Assembly: GCF_000719095.1 (NCBI RefSeq)
Contig: NZ_JOEH01000004.1
Coordinates: 186,001-250,000 of the forward strand
Direction of reading: 5' to 3'
DNA: 64,000 nucleotides
From: Streptacidiphilus jeojiense
Lineage (GTDB): Bacteria > Actinomycetota > Actinomycetes > Streptomycetales > Streptomycetaceae
The notes beneath the pieces are model-generated. The model did not search any database. It had not been told where the DNA came from and was given only the letters and a program-made list of their open reading frames with translations. Shown here piece by piece: positions 50,003 to 59,158 of this stretch (within the stretch, counting starts at the first letter, position 1; every line of letters begins with the position of its first letter). The translations under genes were made by a program, and so were the position numbers.

Positions 50003-50042
50003 TCGGGCCCCCAGGAAACCGAAGCGTTACCTGGGGGCCCGA
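50003..50042 (-). terminator. Terminator hairpin downstream of the MscS gene
   Basis: TCGGGCCCCCAGG (50003-50015) and CCTGGGGGCCCGA (50030-50042) form a perfect 13-bp stem with a 14-base loop. It lies 32 bases past the end of the mscS-type gene (minus strand), between it and the ROK gene on the same strand. Confidence 0.8.
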
Positions 50043-50074
50043 TGTGTACCGGAGTGCGTCCGGCGCGCCGCCCG

Positions 50075-51184
50075 CTACCGCCCGTCCTCGTGTCCCGGCT
50101 GCCGGGTGTTGGACTCCGTCTGCGTCGGCGTCTGCGTCGGCGAGGCCGCGGGCGCTATCGCGGTGGCGGCGCGCGACTGGGCCGAGGTGGGGTCGGCCAG
50201 TACGGACGGCGCGGCGATCTCCGCCGCCGCGGCCGACTCGTCCTCGGTCCTGGCCGCCGGCAGCGACACCGTCCCGACCTGGATGCCGTTCTCGTCCAGC
50301 ACGGTCTTGATCCGGCGGCGCAGCTCTCGTGCCACCGGCATGGCCTTGCCCGGCATGGTCTTCGCGGCCACCTTGACCACCACCGTGTCCGCACCCAGCG
50401 AGTCCACGCCGAGCACCTTCACCGGCTCCCAGAGCTGTTCGGTCCAGGGGTCGTCCTTGGCCATCTCCTCCGCGGCGGCCAGGATCAGCTCCTCCACCCG
50501 GCCGAGGTCCTCGTGGTAGCCGACCGGGACCTCGACCGTCGCGGTGGCCCAGCCCTGGCTCATGTTGGCGATCCGCTTCACCTCGCCGTTGCGGATGTAC
50601 CAGATCTCACCGCCGTCGCCGCGCAGCTTGGTCACCCGCAGGCCGACCTCCAGCACCGTCCCGGAGGCGACGCCGGTGTCGATCTGGTCGCCGACCCCGT
50701 ACTGGTCCTCCAGGATCATGAACACGCCGGAGAGGAAGTCGGTGACCAGGTTGCGCGCGCCGAAGCCGATCGCGACGCCGGCCACCCCCGCGCTGGCCAG
50801 CAGCGGGGCCAGATTGATGCCCAGCACGGACAGCGCGGTGAGCGCGGCGGTGCCGAGGATCAGGAACGAGGCGACGCTGCGCAGCACCGACCCCATCGCC
50901 TGCGAGCGCTGCTTGCGCCGCTCCGCGTTCTCCAGCAGGTTCGTTATCAGCGCGGGCTGGTTCTCCCGGTGGGCCTGGGCCATCCGGGTCACCATCTTGC
51001 TGATCATGGTCCGGATCACCGCGCGCACGACCATCGCGACCACCAGAATGAAGATGATCTTCACCCCGCCGGTGACCCAGCCCTCCCAGTGGCTGCTGAG
51101 ATAGCCGACGGCCTGACCTGCACTCTTCGTCGCGTCGTCGATCGAAGGGGCCGACGGTGTGGGAGAGGGAGTCTGCGTAGCCAT
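50075..51184 (-). CDS. MscS-family mechanosensitive channel
   Basis: 369 residues. One N-terminal membrane segment (about 40-62) is followed by a second and third (about 100-125 and 128-150). The pore helix ASAGVAGVAIGFGARNLVTDFLSG, which is split by glycine and alanine in the usual pattern, is the strongest evidence, then the beta domain with the FMILEDQYGVGDQI motif. The C-terminus (300-369) is a flexible Ala/Pro/Thr tail. Such channels open under membrane tension to release solutes. The start at ATG 51184 is chosen for the AGGG site seven bases upstream. It stands alone and is divergent from the HNH gene. Confidence 0.92.
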   Translation of the reverse strand: MATQTPSPTPSAPSIDDATKSAGQAVGYLSSHWEGWVTGGVKIIFILVVAMVVRAVIRTMISKMVTRMAQAHRENQPALITNLLENAERRKQRSQAMGSVLRSVASFLILGTAALTALSVLGINLAPLLASAGVAGVAIGFGARNLVTDFLSGVFMILEDQYGVGDQIDTGVASGTVLEVGLRVTKLRGDGGEIWYIRNGEVKRIANMSQGWATATVEVPVGYHEDLGRVEELILAAAEEMAKDDPWTEQLWEPVKVLGVDSLGADTVVVKVAAKTMPGKAMPVARELRRRIKTVLDENGIQVGTVSLPAARTEDESAAAAEIAAPSVLADPTSAQSRAATAIAPAASPTQTPTQTESNTRQPGHEDGR

Positions 51185-51293
51185 CAGCACACCCTACCGA
51201 GGGCGGCTGTCGTCCCCCGGCGGGGAAGCGCGGGGGAAGCGCCGGGGAGCACCAGGAAGTGCAGCTCATGAAGATCTGGGGCATGAAGGATGT

Positions 51294-51313
51294 GGGACAG
51301 GACACACTGTCCC
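51294..51313. promoter_or_regulatory. Inverted repeat GGGACAG-CTGTCCC upstream of the HNH and MscS genes
   Basis: GGGACAG (51294-51300) and CTGTCCC (51307-51313) flank six bases (GACACA). It sits in the 281-bp divergent region between the MscS and HNH genes and may be an operator or a small RNA hairpin. No protein gene is seen in the region. Confidence 0.35.
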
Positions 51314-51465
51314 TGTTCTTCCGGTTTAGTGGCGCCACGGGGAGGCCTGCGGCGACACTGAGGGGAGATCGTGAAGCGAACCATGTGTGACCGGTACGGA
51401 GTCCGTCCGGACTGCGTGCTCGTCCCGGCGCGAGCCACGCGCCGTCGGCGTAAAGGGAGGCCCTC

Positions 51466-52035
51466 GTGCCGCATGTCCTGGTCCTCAACGCGTCGTACGA
51501 GCCACTCGGCGTCGTATCGATGCGCCGCGCCCTCGTTCTGGTCCTCGACAAGAAGGCTGTCAGCCTTGAGGACTCCGGGGTTCTGATGCATAGCGCCACC
51601 AGCGCCATTTCGGCGCCGTCCGTCGTTCGTCTGACCCGCTTCGTGCGGGTCCCTTTTCGTGGTCCTGTTCCGCTCACCCGGCGTGCGCTCTTCGCCCGCG
51701 ACGGGGGCCGGTGCGTGTACTGCGGTGCCGTCGCAACCAGCGTCGACCACGTGGTGCCCCGCAGCCGGGGCGGGCAGCACCGCTGGGACAACGTGGTGGC
51801 GGCCTGCCGCCGCTGCAACCACGTCAAGGCCGACCGCCACCTCGCCGACCTCGGTTGGCGGATGAAGCGGCCTCCGGCCCCGCCCAGCGGCCTCGCCTGG
51901 CGGATCATCGGCACCGGCCACCGGGACCCCCGTTGGCGCCCGTATCTGGAGCCCTACGGCTCCCGTGAGGAGGTTTCCCACGTCGCCCCCGACGTCCCTC
52001 GACCGGAGGCACCGACCGAACGACTGTCCGCCTAG
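51466..52035 (+). CDS. HNH endonuclease family protein
   Basis: 189 residues. The HNH fold is shown by CVYCGAVATSVDHVVPRSRGG (two pieces: CxxC, then the His of DHV) followed by WDNVVAACRRCNHVKADR; the four cysteines bind zinc. The first 70 residues (VLNASYEPLGVVSMRRALVL) are a second conserved domain of the actinobacterial family. GTG 51466 is preceded by AAGGGAGG, a strong ribosome site. It is widespread in this group and is not linked to a mobile element here; a DNA-repair or restriction role is possible. No other gene of a restriction system is near. Confidence 0.92.
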   Translation: MPHVLVLNASYEPLGVVSMRRALVLVLDKKAVSLEDSGVLMHSATSAISAPSVVRLTRFVRVPFRGPVPLTRRALFARDGGRCVYCGAVATSVDHVVPRSRGGQHRWDNVVAACRRCNHVKADRHLADLGWRMKRPPAPPSGLAWRIIGTGHRDPRWRPYLEPYGSREEVSHVAPDVPRPEAPTERLSA

Positions 52036-52072
52036 CCGTCGCAGCGGCGAGGCTCCCGTGTCGAACCCTCCG

Positions 52073-52477
52073 TCACCCGTTCAAGCCGGTGACGGGGGGT
52101 TCGGTGCTGTCCGGGCGCCGGCTGTGGAACAGCGCGTTGCGGTCCACCGTCGCCAGCGCGGTGTTGACCAGGGCGACGACGCCGAAGGCGATCGCCCAGC
52201 CGCCGTGGCCGAGCACCGCCAGGCAGGCGGCCGCACCGCCGAAGACCGCCGCCTTGAGCAGCAGCACCCCCGGCAGGGGGACCCGGAACTTCGCCTTGGG
52301 CGCGGCGATCAGCCCCCACAGCACCATTGCCGCGGCTGGCGTGCCGAGACCGAGCAGCAGGTGCACCGCCACCCCGCTCCCGGTGCTGAAGCCCCACCAG
52401 GCCAGCACCGCGAAGGCGGCCAGCTCCAGCAGGAAGGCCAGGCCCTCGTTCACCACGTGCACCTGTCTCGGGATCAC
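52073..52477 (-). CDS. YrdB-like small membrane protein (DUF2568)
   Basis: 134 residues with four membrane segments (about 10-30, 36-58, 70-92, 95-112). VNEGLAFLLELAAFAVLAWWG and the FRVPLPGVLLLKAAVFG region are typical of the YrdB/DUF2568 family, which has no known function. The C-terminal 25 residues are polar. The GTG at 52477 overlaps the GH84 stop by four bases (GTGA), so the two proteins are made from one transcript, but a functional link is not known. Confidence 0.8.
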   Translation of the reverse strand: MIPRQVHVVNEGLAFLLELAAFAVLAWWGFSTGSGVAVHLLLGLGTPAAAMVLWGLIAAPKAKFRVPLPGVLLLKAAVFGGAAACLAVLGHGGWAIAFGVVALVNTALATVDRNALFHSRRPDSTEPPVTGLNG

Positions 52478-55400
52478 CCGTCAGCCCCTGCTCCCGGATC
52501 CGGTGTGGCCGATGCGCTCGTGCTCGCCCCGGTCGTCGCCCCGCCGGTGCCGGTCGGGTCGGTGCTGGGCGGAGCCGAGGCGGTGCCGGACGCGGAGGCG
52601 CCGGCGGACGGGGTCGCCGTGGCCGAGGCGGACGGCTGGGTACTCGCGCCGGTGCCGGGAGCCTGCGACGGGGTCCCGGTCGGCGGGACGCCGGAGCCGC
52701 CGGTGGACTGGGTCCCGGCGACCGCGTAGAGCTCGATCCCGAAGAGCGAGTAGCCGAAGCGGGTCCCCCGCTGCACCCCCTGCATCCTGACGAAGCGGAC
52801 ATTCGGGGCGTCGAAGTGGACCGTCTCGTCGCCGCCCTGACCGTTCGGCACAGTGGCGACCGTGGTCCAGGTCACCCCGTCCGTCGAGGTCTCGATCCGG
52901 TACTGCGCGGCGAAGGTGTCCGGCCAGTGCAGCACCGCGGCGCCCAGCGTCGCGGCCTGCGGGAGCTCCAGCTGGACCCAGGCGTCGTCCTCGGCGGGCG
53001 AGAGCCAGCGGGTGGTCTCGTCGCCGTCGTTGACGTTGCCCGCCCCGAAACCGTTGCCGGCGTCGCCGGAGGCGGTGGCAGTAGCGGTGGGTGCCAGATC
53101 GGGCCCGGAGGTGCGCGGATACACGTGCACCTGCACCGTCCGGCTGATCTTCTGACCGCCCGCGGACGGTGTGAACACCACCGGTACGGCGTAACTGCCC
53201 AGCGGGGTGCCGGCCGCCGCGGTGATGTGCACCGCGGTCGCCGCCGTGCCGCCGCGCGGCAGAGCCACCGCTCCCGAGGTGGTCACCGCCAGGCCCTTGA
53301 GGCCCTTCGGCAGTTCGGCGGCCAGGGTGCCGGAGGCGCCGGAGAAGCCCAGCGCCTGGAGGTCGCCGGTCAGGTCGACCGAGTCGCCGCCCGCCTCGAC
53401 GTCGACGCTCTGGTCGGGCAGCTGCAGCGTGGCCACCGGGGTGTCCGCGTACCAGGGCACCACCTGGTCCACCACCGGCGGGGGGCTGCCGGCGGCCCAG
53501 ACCAGCCGGATCTGGTCGACGTCGGCGCGCGGGTCGGCGGCCAGCTCGGTGTAGCCGGCACTGAGCGGACCCAGCCGCACCCAGCCGGTCGCGGGCGCGG
53601 CGCTGGTGGCGCCCTTCGCCGTGCCCTTCGCCGGCGTCGCGGCCTTGGCGCCCTTGGCCGGCGTGGCGGCCTTCGCGGCCGTCTTCGGCGCCACCTGGTG
53701 CACCTCGATCCAGCCCTTGGCCGCCACGGTGGGATCGGTCAGCACCACCACCCGGCTCAGCGCCCGCGCGGTGCCCAGGGTCACCGTCAGCGCGTCGCCC
53801 GCCTGGGGCGCGGCCACGGCCCGGTAGGCGCTGTTGAGGTCACCGTCCGTCACGTTCGAGACCGGGAAGCCGGGCTGGCCCACCGGGCCGCCGCTCGCGG
53901 TCAGCGGGTCGCTCGGCGCGGTCACCGTGAACTCGCGCACCGCCACCGCGTTGGCCTGCGTCGCCGTGGCCCGCAGCCGGACGTAGCGGGCGGTGGTGCC
54001 GGCCGGCAGCGTCGCCCTGATGGTCTCCTGGTCGTGGTAGGTCCCGACGGTGTGCCAGCCGCCGTCCCCGGTGGAGTACTCCAGCACCGCGTCGTGCAGG
54101 TAGTCCCCGGCCGCCGGACCGTCGTCGCCCGAGCCCATCAGCACCGAGACGGTGCCGACCTGCTGCGCGCTGCCCAGGTCCACCCCGATGGTGTCGGACA
54201 CCTGCGGCGGCGCGTCGCTCCAGTAGTAGGTGCTCGGGTCGCCGTCGACCATCAGCGAGGGGTCGTGGTCCTGGGAGGTGCCCAGGGTGCTGGTCGGAAC
54301 GGTCGAGCTGGCGCCGAGGCCGGCCCAGCTGTTCGACGCCACCAGGACCCGCTTGAGGAACGCGTCGAGCACGCCGCTGCCTATGGTCGCGTCCGACTGG
54401 GACAGCTGCTGCATCAGCTGACGCAGCTTCAGCTGGTCCGCCCAGGCCGAGGCGCCGGCGCCGGAGCGCTGCGCCGTGAGCATGTCCACGGCGGTCTGCC
54501 CGGCCCGGCCGTACAGCGCGAGCTGGGCGAGCCAGTCGCCGTCCTCGGCCGGGACCTCCCCGGCGGCGAGGGCGGCCGGTGCCCCCGCCATGGTGGTGAA
54601 GGCCGCCCGCAGCGCGGCGGCGGAGCCGTTGCCGCCCAGGGTGGACCAGAAGGCGCTGATCAGCGGGCGCAGATAGGCCGACTCCTGCTGGTCCGCGGTC
54701 GGCGTCGTGGCCGCCTGGGTCCCGCCGGCCTGGAAGTCCCCGGTCTTGGCCGCCTGCGGCGCGAGGTTCTCCGCCGGCGAGGCGCTGTTCCCGGCCAGTG
54801 CCGCCAGCGCCGCCGCGGCCTTGGGCTGACCTGACGCCAGGTCCTGCTCCGCCGCCCGCCAGGACGCCTGGGCGTCGTAGCCGGTCGGGTTCCAGGCGAA
54901 GTCGGCCGCCGTGAACAGCGGTATCCGCGAGATGACCGGCTGCTGCATGGCATTGACCAGCAGTGCCGCGGAGCCGATGGCCACCCCGCTGTCCCGGCCG
55001 GCGTAGGGGCCGAGGTAGAGCCGGTCCGGGGTGGAGTCGTTCACCAGGTAGTTGTCCTGGGTCACCAGCGGATGCCCGAACGCCTGCGCGGCGGCGCTGG
55101 TCTGACTGCCGGTGATGGTCGTCGGCTGCACCCCGACACCGGTCCAGGCCACCTGCACCGACGGGTCCAGGTCCTTGGCCAGCGCGGTGCGGTACGGCGT
55201 CGCGCCGTCCTGGTAGTACTCGGTCGGCAGCAGCATCAGCGGAGCAGCGTCCGGATGGCCGGAGAGGAACCGTTGGATCACCACTGCGGCCAGGTCGCTC
55301 TGGGCCCTGGCCATCGCGGCCGCGCCCCGGCCGTACCGGGCCACGTCGGCGTCGCAGTGCCAGTGGCTGAAGCTGCTGTCCTGGAACTGCAGCTGGAACG

Positions 55401-56628
55401 AGCGGAAGCCCAGCGCCCAGAGCGACTCCAGCTTGGCGATCAGCGCGTCCTGGTCCTTGGCCGAGCTGAAGCAGACCGAACCGCCCAGGGACAGGCCGTA
55501 GCCCAGGGTCACGTGGTTCAGCGACGCCGCCTGACCCAGCGTCCGCAGTTGCTGCCGCTGGTCGGCGGGGTACTCCTCGCGCCAGCGCGAGGAGCGGAAC
55601 GGGTCGTCGCCGGGGGAGTAGAGGAAGTAGTTCTGCTTGGTGCGGCCGAGGAAGTCGACCTCGTCCAGGGTCTGCTGCTCGGTCCAGGGGGTGCCGAAGA
55701 ATCCCTCCTCGGTGCCGCGCACCGGGGTGGTCGGCCAGTCGCTGACCCGGACCCCGGGGAGCTCCGCGCCGGTCCCGGTCCGCACGAACAGCTGCCGCAG
55801 CGACTGCGCCGCGTTGTAGGTGCCGTCGGCGTCGACCCCGGCCAGCACGGCGGCGCCGGCGGTGCCCCCGGCGACCTGCTGCCGACCCACCGCCAGTACG
55901 TAGCCGCCGGCGGGCAGCCCGGCCGGGCTCAGCGGCTCCTCGGTGCCGCCGGAGGCCGCGATCCCGCGCAGGGCGCGGTCGGTGGCGCCGCCGGCCCCCT
56001 CGGCCAGGCCGCCGACGTAGACGGTGAGGCTGCCGGGCGCCGGGTCGGTGGTGGGGGTCGCGGTCGACTCGTCGATCTGCTGCACCCCGGCCGCCTTCAG
56101 CGCGGCCCGCACCTGCTCCAGGGCGCCGGGGTCGGCCTGCGGCGCGGCCACGACCGCGACCCGTTCGGGCACGGCCACCGCGGCGCCGTAGGACTCCTGG
56201 GACTGCGGCCGGGGGTAGATCTGCGGCGTCGTCACCGCACCGGACTGCACCGTCGTCGTCGCCTTCGCGGTCCCCGCCGTCGCCCCCGCGGACGGGGTCG
56301 CGGCGAGGGCGGTCTGCGGTCCGGCCGCGACCATCCCGCCCACCACGGCGGCCACGGTCAGTGCCGCGCTGGCCCGCAGCGCGGCCCCGCGCCGCCGGGT
56401 CCGGGCCGCGGCCACCCGCACCCGGTCCAGCAGCGGTTCGGTGCCCTTGAACTCCGAGATCAACCGGTCCGCCGTGGCCGGCGCCAGCCGCCGTACGGTC
56501 CTGGCCGCGGTACGCCGAGCGCTGAGCGCGGGCCCCGAGTACACCACCGACTGGAGCGCGGAACTCTGCTCCAACTGCCGACGGAGTCCGCTGCCGACGG
56601 TGGCGGGGAGGGAAGGCCGGTGCTCCAC
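52474..56628 (-). CDS. GH84-type beta-N-acetylglucosaminidase-like secreted or anchored protein
   Basis: 1384 residues. A long basic N-terminus (1-80) precedes one hydrophobic segment (81-110, ending ALAA), then a GH20b/GH84 N-terminal domain (about 140-295), the GH84 barrel (about 303-600: EGFFGTPWTEQQ, LLPTEYYQDG, PSVQVAWTGVGV, AADFAWNPTGYD), a helical domain (about 610-770), discoidin-like domains (about 785-920 and 920-1010, 1175-1310), and a Ser/Thr/Pro/Gly tail. The catalytic pair in GH84 is Asp-Asp; here it is Q416-D417 in FQLQFQDSSF, so the polarising Asp is Gln. The GTG at 56628 has AGGAGA upstream, so the odd N-terminus is real. Probable substrate: GlcNAc-containing glycans. Confidence 0.85.
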   Translation of the reverse strand: MEHRPSLPATVGSGLRRQLEQSSALQSVVYSGPALSARRTAARTVRRLAPATADRLISEFKGTEPLLDRVRVAAARTRRRGAALRASAALTVAAVVGGMVAAGPQTALAATPSAGATAGTAKATTTVQSGAVTTPQIYPRPQSQESYGAAVAVPERVAVVAAPQADPGALEQVRAALKAAGVQQIDESTATPTTDPAPGSLTVYVGGLAEGAGGATDRALRGIAASGGTEEPLSPAGLPAGGYVLAVGRQQVAGGTAGAAVLAGVDADGTYNAAQSLRQLFVRTGTGAELPGVRVSDWPTTPVRGTEEGFFGTPWTEQQTLDEVDFLGRTKQNYFLYSPGDDPFRSSRWREEYPADQRQQLRTLGQAASLNHVTLGYGLSLGGSVCFSSAKDQDALIAKLESLWALGFRSFQLQFQDSSFSHWHCDADVARYGRGAAAMARAQSDLAAVVIQRFLSGHPDAAPLMLLPTEYYQDGATPYRTALAKDLDPSVQVAWTGVGVQPTTITGSQTSAAAQAFGHPLVTQDNYLVNDSTPDRLYLGPYAGRDSGVAIGSAALLVNAMQQPVISRIPLFTAADFAWNPTGYDAQASWRAAEQDLASGQPKAAAALAALAGNSASPAENLAPQAAKTGDFQAGGTQAATTPTADQQESAYLRPLISAFWSTLGGNGSAAALRAAFTTMAGAPAALAAGEVPAEDGDWLAQLALYGRAGQTAVDMLTAQRSGAGASAWADQLKLRQLMQQLSQSDATIGSGVLDAFLKRVLVASNSWAGLGASSTVPTSTLGTSQDHDPSLMVDGDPSTYYWSDAPPQVSDTIGVDLGSAQQVGTVSVLMGSGDDGPAAGDYLHDAVLEYSTGDGGWHTVGTYHDQETIRATLPAGTTARYVRLRATATQANAVAVREFTVTAPSDPLTASGGPVGQPGFPVSNVTDGDLNSAYRAVAAPQAGDALTVTLGTARALSRVVVLTDPTVAAKGWIEVHQVAPKTAAKAATPAKGAKAATPAKGTAKGATSAAPATGWVRLGPLSAGYTELAADPRADVDQIRLVWAAGSPPPVVDQVVPWYADTPVATLQLPDQSVDVEAGGDSVDLTGDLQALGFSGASGTLAAELPKGLKGLAVTTSGAVALPRGGTAATAVHITAAAGTPLGSYAVPVVFTPSAGGQKISRTVQVHVYPRTSGPDLAPTATATASGDAGNGFGAGNVNDGDETTRWLSPAEDDAWVQLELPQAATLGAAVLHWPDTFAAQYRIETSTDGVTWTTVATVPNGQGGDETVHFDAPNVRFVRMQGVQRGTRFGYSLFGIELYAVAGTQSTGGSGVPPTGTPSQAPGTGASTQPSASATATPSAGASASGTASAPPSTDPTGTGGATTGASTSASATPDPGAGADG

Positions 56629-56872
56629 GCGGTCTCCTGGTGCCTGCGGTCAGTGAGTGGGCGGGCTAAGACCATCAGAGAGCCGTGTCCACTGTCAACG
56701 AGCGTGCTTCCCGCGAACGGCCGCCGATCCGGAACTCCACGAGTGAACCCCGGCGCTGCCGGTGTCGTTGTACCCCATACCCGGGTAGGAGCCTGGAGGC
56801 TGCGGAAGGTCCAGCCCGCTCCGATCACCGCTCCGCCCGCCCTGCCCCGCCTCCCTGCGCCGAGGAGCCCCC

Positions 56873-59119
56873 GTGGCCATTGCCGCCTCCGTCCCCGCCG
56901 ACGTGCCGTCAGCATCCGCCGAGTCCGGCGCAGCCGGCCCCGCGCTGCTCGCGCTCGCCCGCGCGCACGGCGTCGACTCCGTCCGGGAGGGTCCCGAGGG
57001 GCGTGCCGCCGTCTCCGGCGACACCCTGGTCGCGGTCCTGGCCGCGCTGGACGTCGACGCCTCCACCCCGGACGCCGCCGCCCGCGCCCTGGACGCGCTG
57101 CACCACCGCACCGCGACCCGGCTGCTGCCGCGGGTCGTGGTCACCCGGGCCGGGCAGCCGCACGACCTCACCGTGCCGATGGACACCGAGGTCTGGATCG
57201 AGTTCTCGGACGGCCACCCGCCGCGCAACCTGGACCACCGCCCCGCCACCGGACGCATCCCCGGCGACCTCCCCCCGGGCCGGCACACCCTGTGCGCCCG
57301 CCGCAACGGCCGCGCCTCGGCCGCCCCGCTGCTGGTCACCCCGGCTCGGCTGCCGGGCGTGCGGCAGCGCAGCTGGGGCTTCCTGGCCCAGCTCTACTCC
57401 GTGCTCTCGCAGCACTCCTGGGGCATGGGCGACCTGGCCGACCTGGCCGATCTGGCGCAGTGGGCCGGCCATGCCCACGGCGCCGGCTTCGTCCAGGTCA
57501 ACCCGCTGCACGCGGGTCTGCCGGCGACCCCGGGGGCGATGACCGACCCGTCCCCCTACCGTCCCTCCTCGCGCCGCTTCGCCGACCCGGTCCATCTGCG
57601 GGTGGAGGCCGTCCCTGAGTACCCCTACCTGGACGCGCCCGCCCGCGACCGCGTCCACGAGCTGGCCCGGCACGGCGCGGCGCTGCGCGACGCGGTGCTG
57701 CTCAGTGACGGACTGGTGGACCGCGACGCCACCTGGACACTCAAGCACGAGGCACTGACACTCCTTCACCAGGTCCGCCGCAGCCCCGGCCGGGAGGCCG
57801 CCTACCAGGCCTTCCTCCGCCGCGAGGGGGCCGGTCTGGAGGCCTATGCCACCTGGTGCGCGCTGGCCGAGGTGCACGGTCCGGCCTGGCGCTCCTGGCC
57901 GGCCGGGCTGCGCGACCCGGGTTCGGCCGCGGTCCACCGGGCCGCCGCCGACCTGTCCGGACGGGTCGAGTTCCACCGCTGGCTGGCCTGGCTGGTGGAC
58001 GATCAGCTCGCCGCCGCCCAGTCCGCCGCCCGCGGCGCCGGGATGCCGGTGGGCCTGATCCACGACCTCGCGGTCGGCTGCCACCCCGAGGGCGCCGACG
58101 CCTGGGCCCTGCAGAACTGCCTGGCCACCGGCATCTCGGTGGGCGCGCCCCCGGACGCCTTCAACGCCCGCGGCCAGGACTGGGGCCTGCCACCCTGGCG
58201 TCCGGACGCGCTCGCCGACGCCGCCTACGAACCCTTCGCGGCGCTGCTGCGCGGCGTGGTGCGGCATGCCGGCGCGCTGCGGATCGACCACGTGATGGGC
58301 CTGTTCCGGCTCTGGTGGGTGCCGGAGGGCCGCCCGCCGACGGAGGGCACCTACGTCCGCTACGACCACGAGGCGATGCTGGGCGTGCTCGCCCTGGAGG
58401 CGGAGCGCGCGGGCGCGGCCGTGATCGGCGAGGACCTGGGCACGGTCGAGCCGGGCGTCCGCGAGCAGCTCGCCGACCGGGGCATCCTGGGCACCTCGGT
58501 GCTCTGGTTCGAGCGGGACTACGGCGACGACGCCAAGGGCACCCCGCTGCCGCCGGAGCAGTGGCGCGAGCAGTGCCTGGCCACCCTCACCACCCACGAC
58601 CTCCCCAGCACCGCCTCCCGGCTCAGCGGCGAGCACGTCGAACTGCGGCACCGGCTGGGCCTGCTGACCCGTCCGCTGGCGGAGGAGCAGGCCGACGCCG
58701 AGTCGGACGTCGAGGAGTGGCTGGGCGAGCTGGCCGGCGAGGGGCTGCTCTCGGTCTCCCCGTACGGCGACGGGCCGGCCGCAGACCTGACCGAGCCGGC
58801 CGAGGGAGAGGTGGTCCCGGCGGCGGTCGCCGCCCTGCACCGCTACCTGCTGCGCACCCCGGCCCGGCTGCTGGGGGTCTGGCTGCCGGACACCCTGGGC
58901 GACCCGCGCCCGCAGAACCTGCCCGGTACCTCCAGCGAGTACCCCAACTGGCGGCTTCCGCTCGCCGACGCCCAGGGCCGGCCCGCCTCGCTGGAGCAGG
59001 TCACCGCCTCCCCCCGGACCGAGGCGCTCACCGCCGTCATGAACGAACCGGCCCTCGCCCCCCGCACCGGCGAAGCGGTGGGGGAGCAGGGGCCGGGAGC
59101 GGAGTCGAGCTACAGCTGA
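56873..59119 (+). CDS. malQ: 4-alpha-glucanotransferase (GH77)
   Basis: 748 residues, cytoplasmic. The GH77 motifs are in order: MTDPSPYRPSSRRF, LRIDHVMGLFRLWWVPEG (catalytic Asp), VIGEDLGTVEP (acid/base Glu), TLTTHDLPSTASRL (third carboxylate) and PGTSSEYPNWRLPL. It moves maltosyl units between alpha-1,4-glucans, in glycogen or maltose metabolism. The N-terminal 130 residues are the usual extra domain of actinobacterial enzymes. GTG 56873 is preceded by GAGGAG. It is divergent from the GH84 gene and convergent with pepN (39 bp). Confidence 0.95.
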   Translation: MAIAASVPADVPSASAESGAAGPALLALARAHGVDSVREGPEGRAAVSGDTLVAVLAALDVDASTPDAAARALDALHHRTATRLLPRVVVTRAGQPHDLTVPMDTEVWIEFSDGHPPRNLDHRPATGRIPGDLPPGRHTLCARRNGRASAAPLLVTPARLPGVRQRSWGFLAQLYSVLSQHSWGMGDLADLADLAQWAGHAHGAGFVQVNPLHAGLPATPGAMTDPSPYRPSSRRFADPVHLRVEAVPEYPYLDAPARDRVHELARHGAALRDAVLLSDGLVDRDATWTLKHEALTLLHQVRRSPGREAAYQAFLRREGAGLEAYATWCALAEVHGPAWRSWPAGLRDPGSAAVHRAAADLSGRVEFHRWLAWLVDDQLAAAQSAARGAGMPVGLIHDLAVGCHPEGADAWALQNCLATGISVGAPPDAFNARGQDWGLPPWRPDALADAAYEPFAALLRGVVRHAGALRIDHVMGLFRLWWVPEGRPPTEGTYVRYDHEAMLGVLALEAERAGAAVIGEDLGTVEPGVREQLADRGILGTSVLWFERDYGDDAKGTPLPPEQWREQCLATLTTHDLPSTASRLSGEHVELRHRLGLLTRPLAEEQADAESDVEEWLGELAGEGLLSVSPYGDGPAADLTEPAEGEVVPAAVAALHRYLLRTPARLLGVWLPDTLGDPRPQNLPGTSSEYPNWRLPLADAQGRPASLEQVTASPRTEALTAVMNEPALAPRTGEAVGEQGPGAESSYS

Positions 59120-59158
59120 CCAGCCGTCAACCCGACGACGGGTCAGCCGGTGGAAGGG

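Noticed and set aside
51294..51313. Hairpin GGGACAG-CTGTCCC as a terminator
   Set aside because: It lies upstream of both genes in a divergent region, so a terminator role makes no sense. It is listed only as a possible operator.
51466..52035. HNH gene as part of a mobile element or restriction island
   Set aside because: No integrase, methyltransferase or repeat ends are near, its codon use matches its neighbours, and this family is common as a chromosomal gene in actinomycetes.
56776..56785. Palindrome TACCCGGGTA in the divergent GH84/malQ region
   Set aside because: Ten-base GC palindromes are common in this composition. It has no second copy and no relation to a recognisable promoter that I can place.
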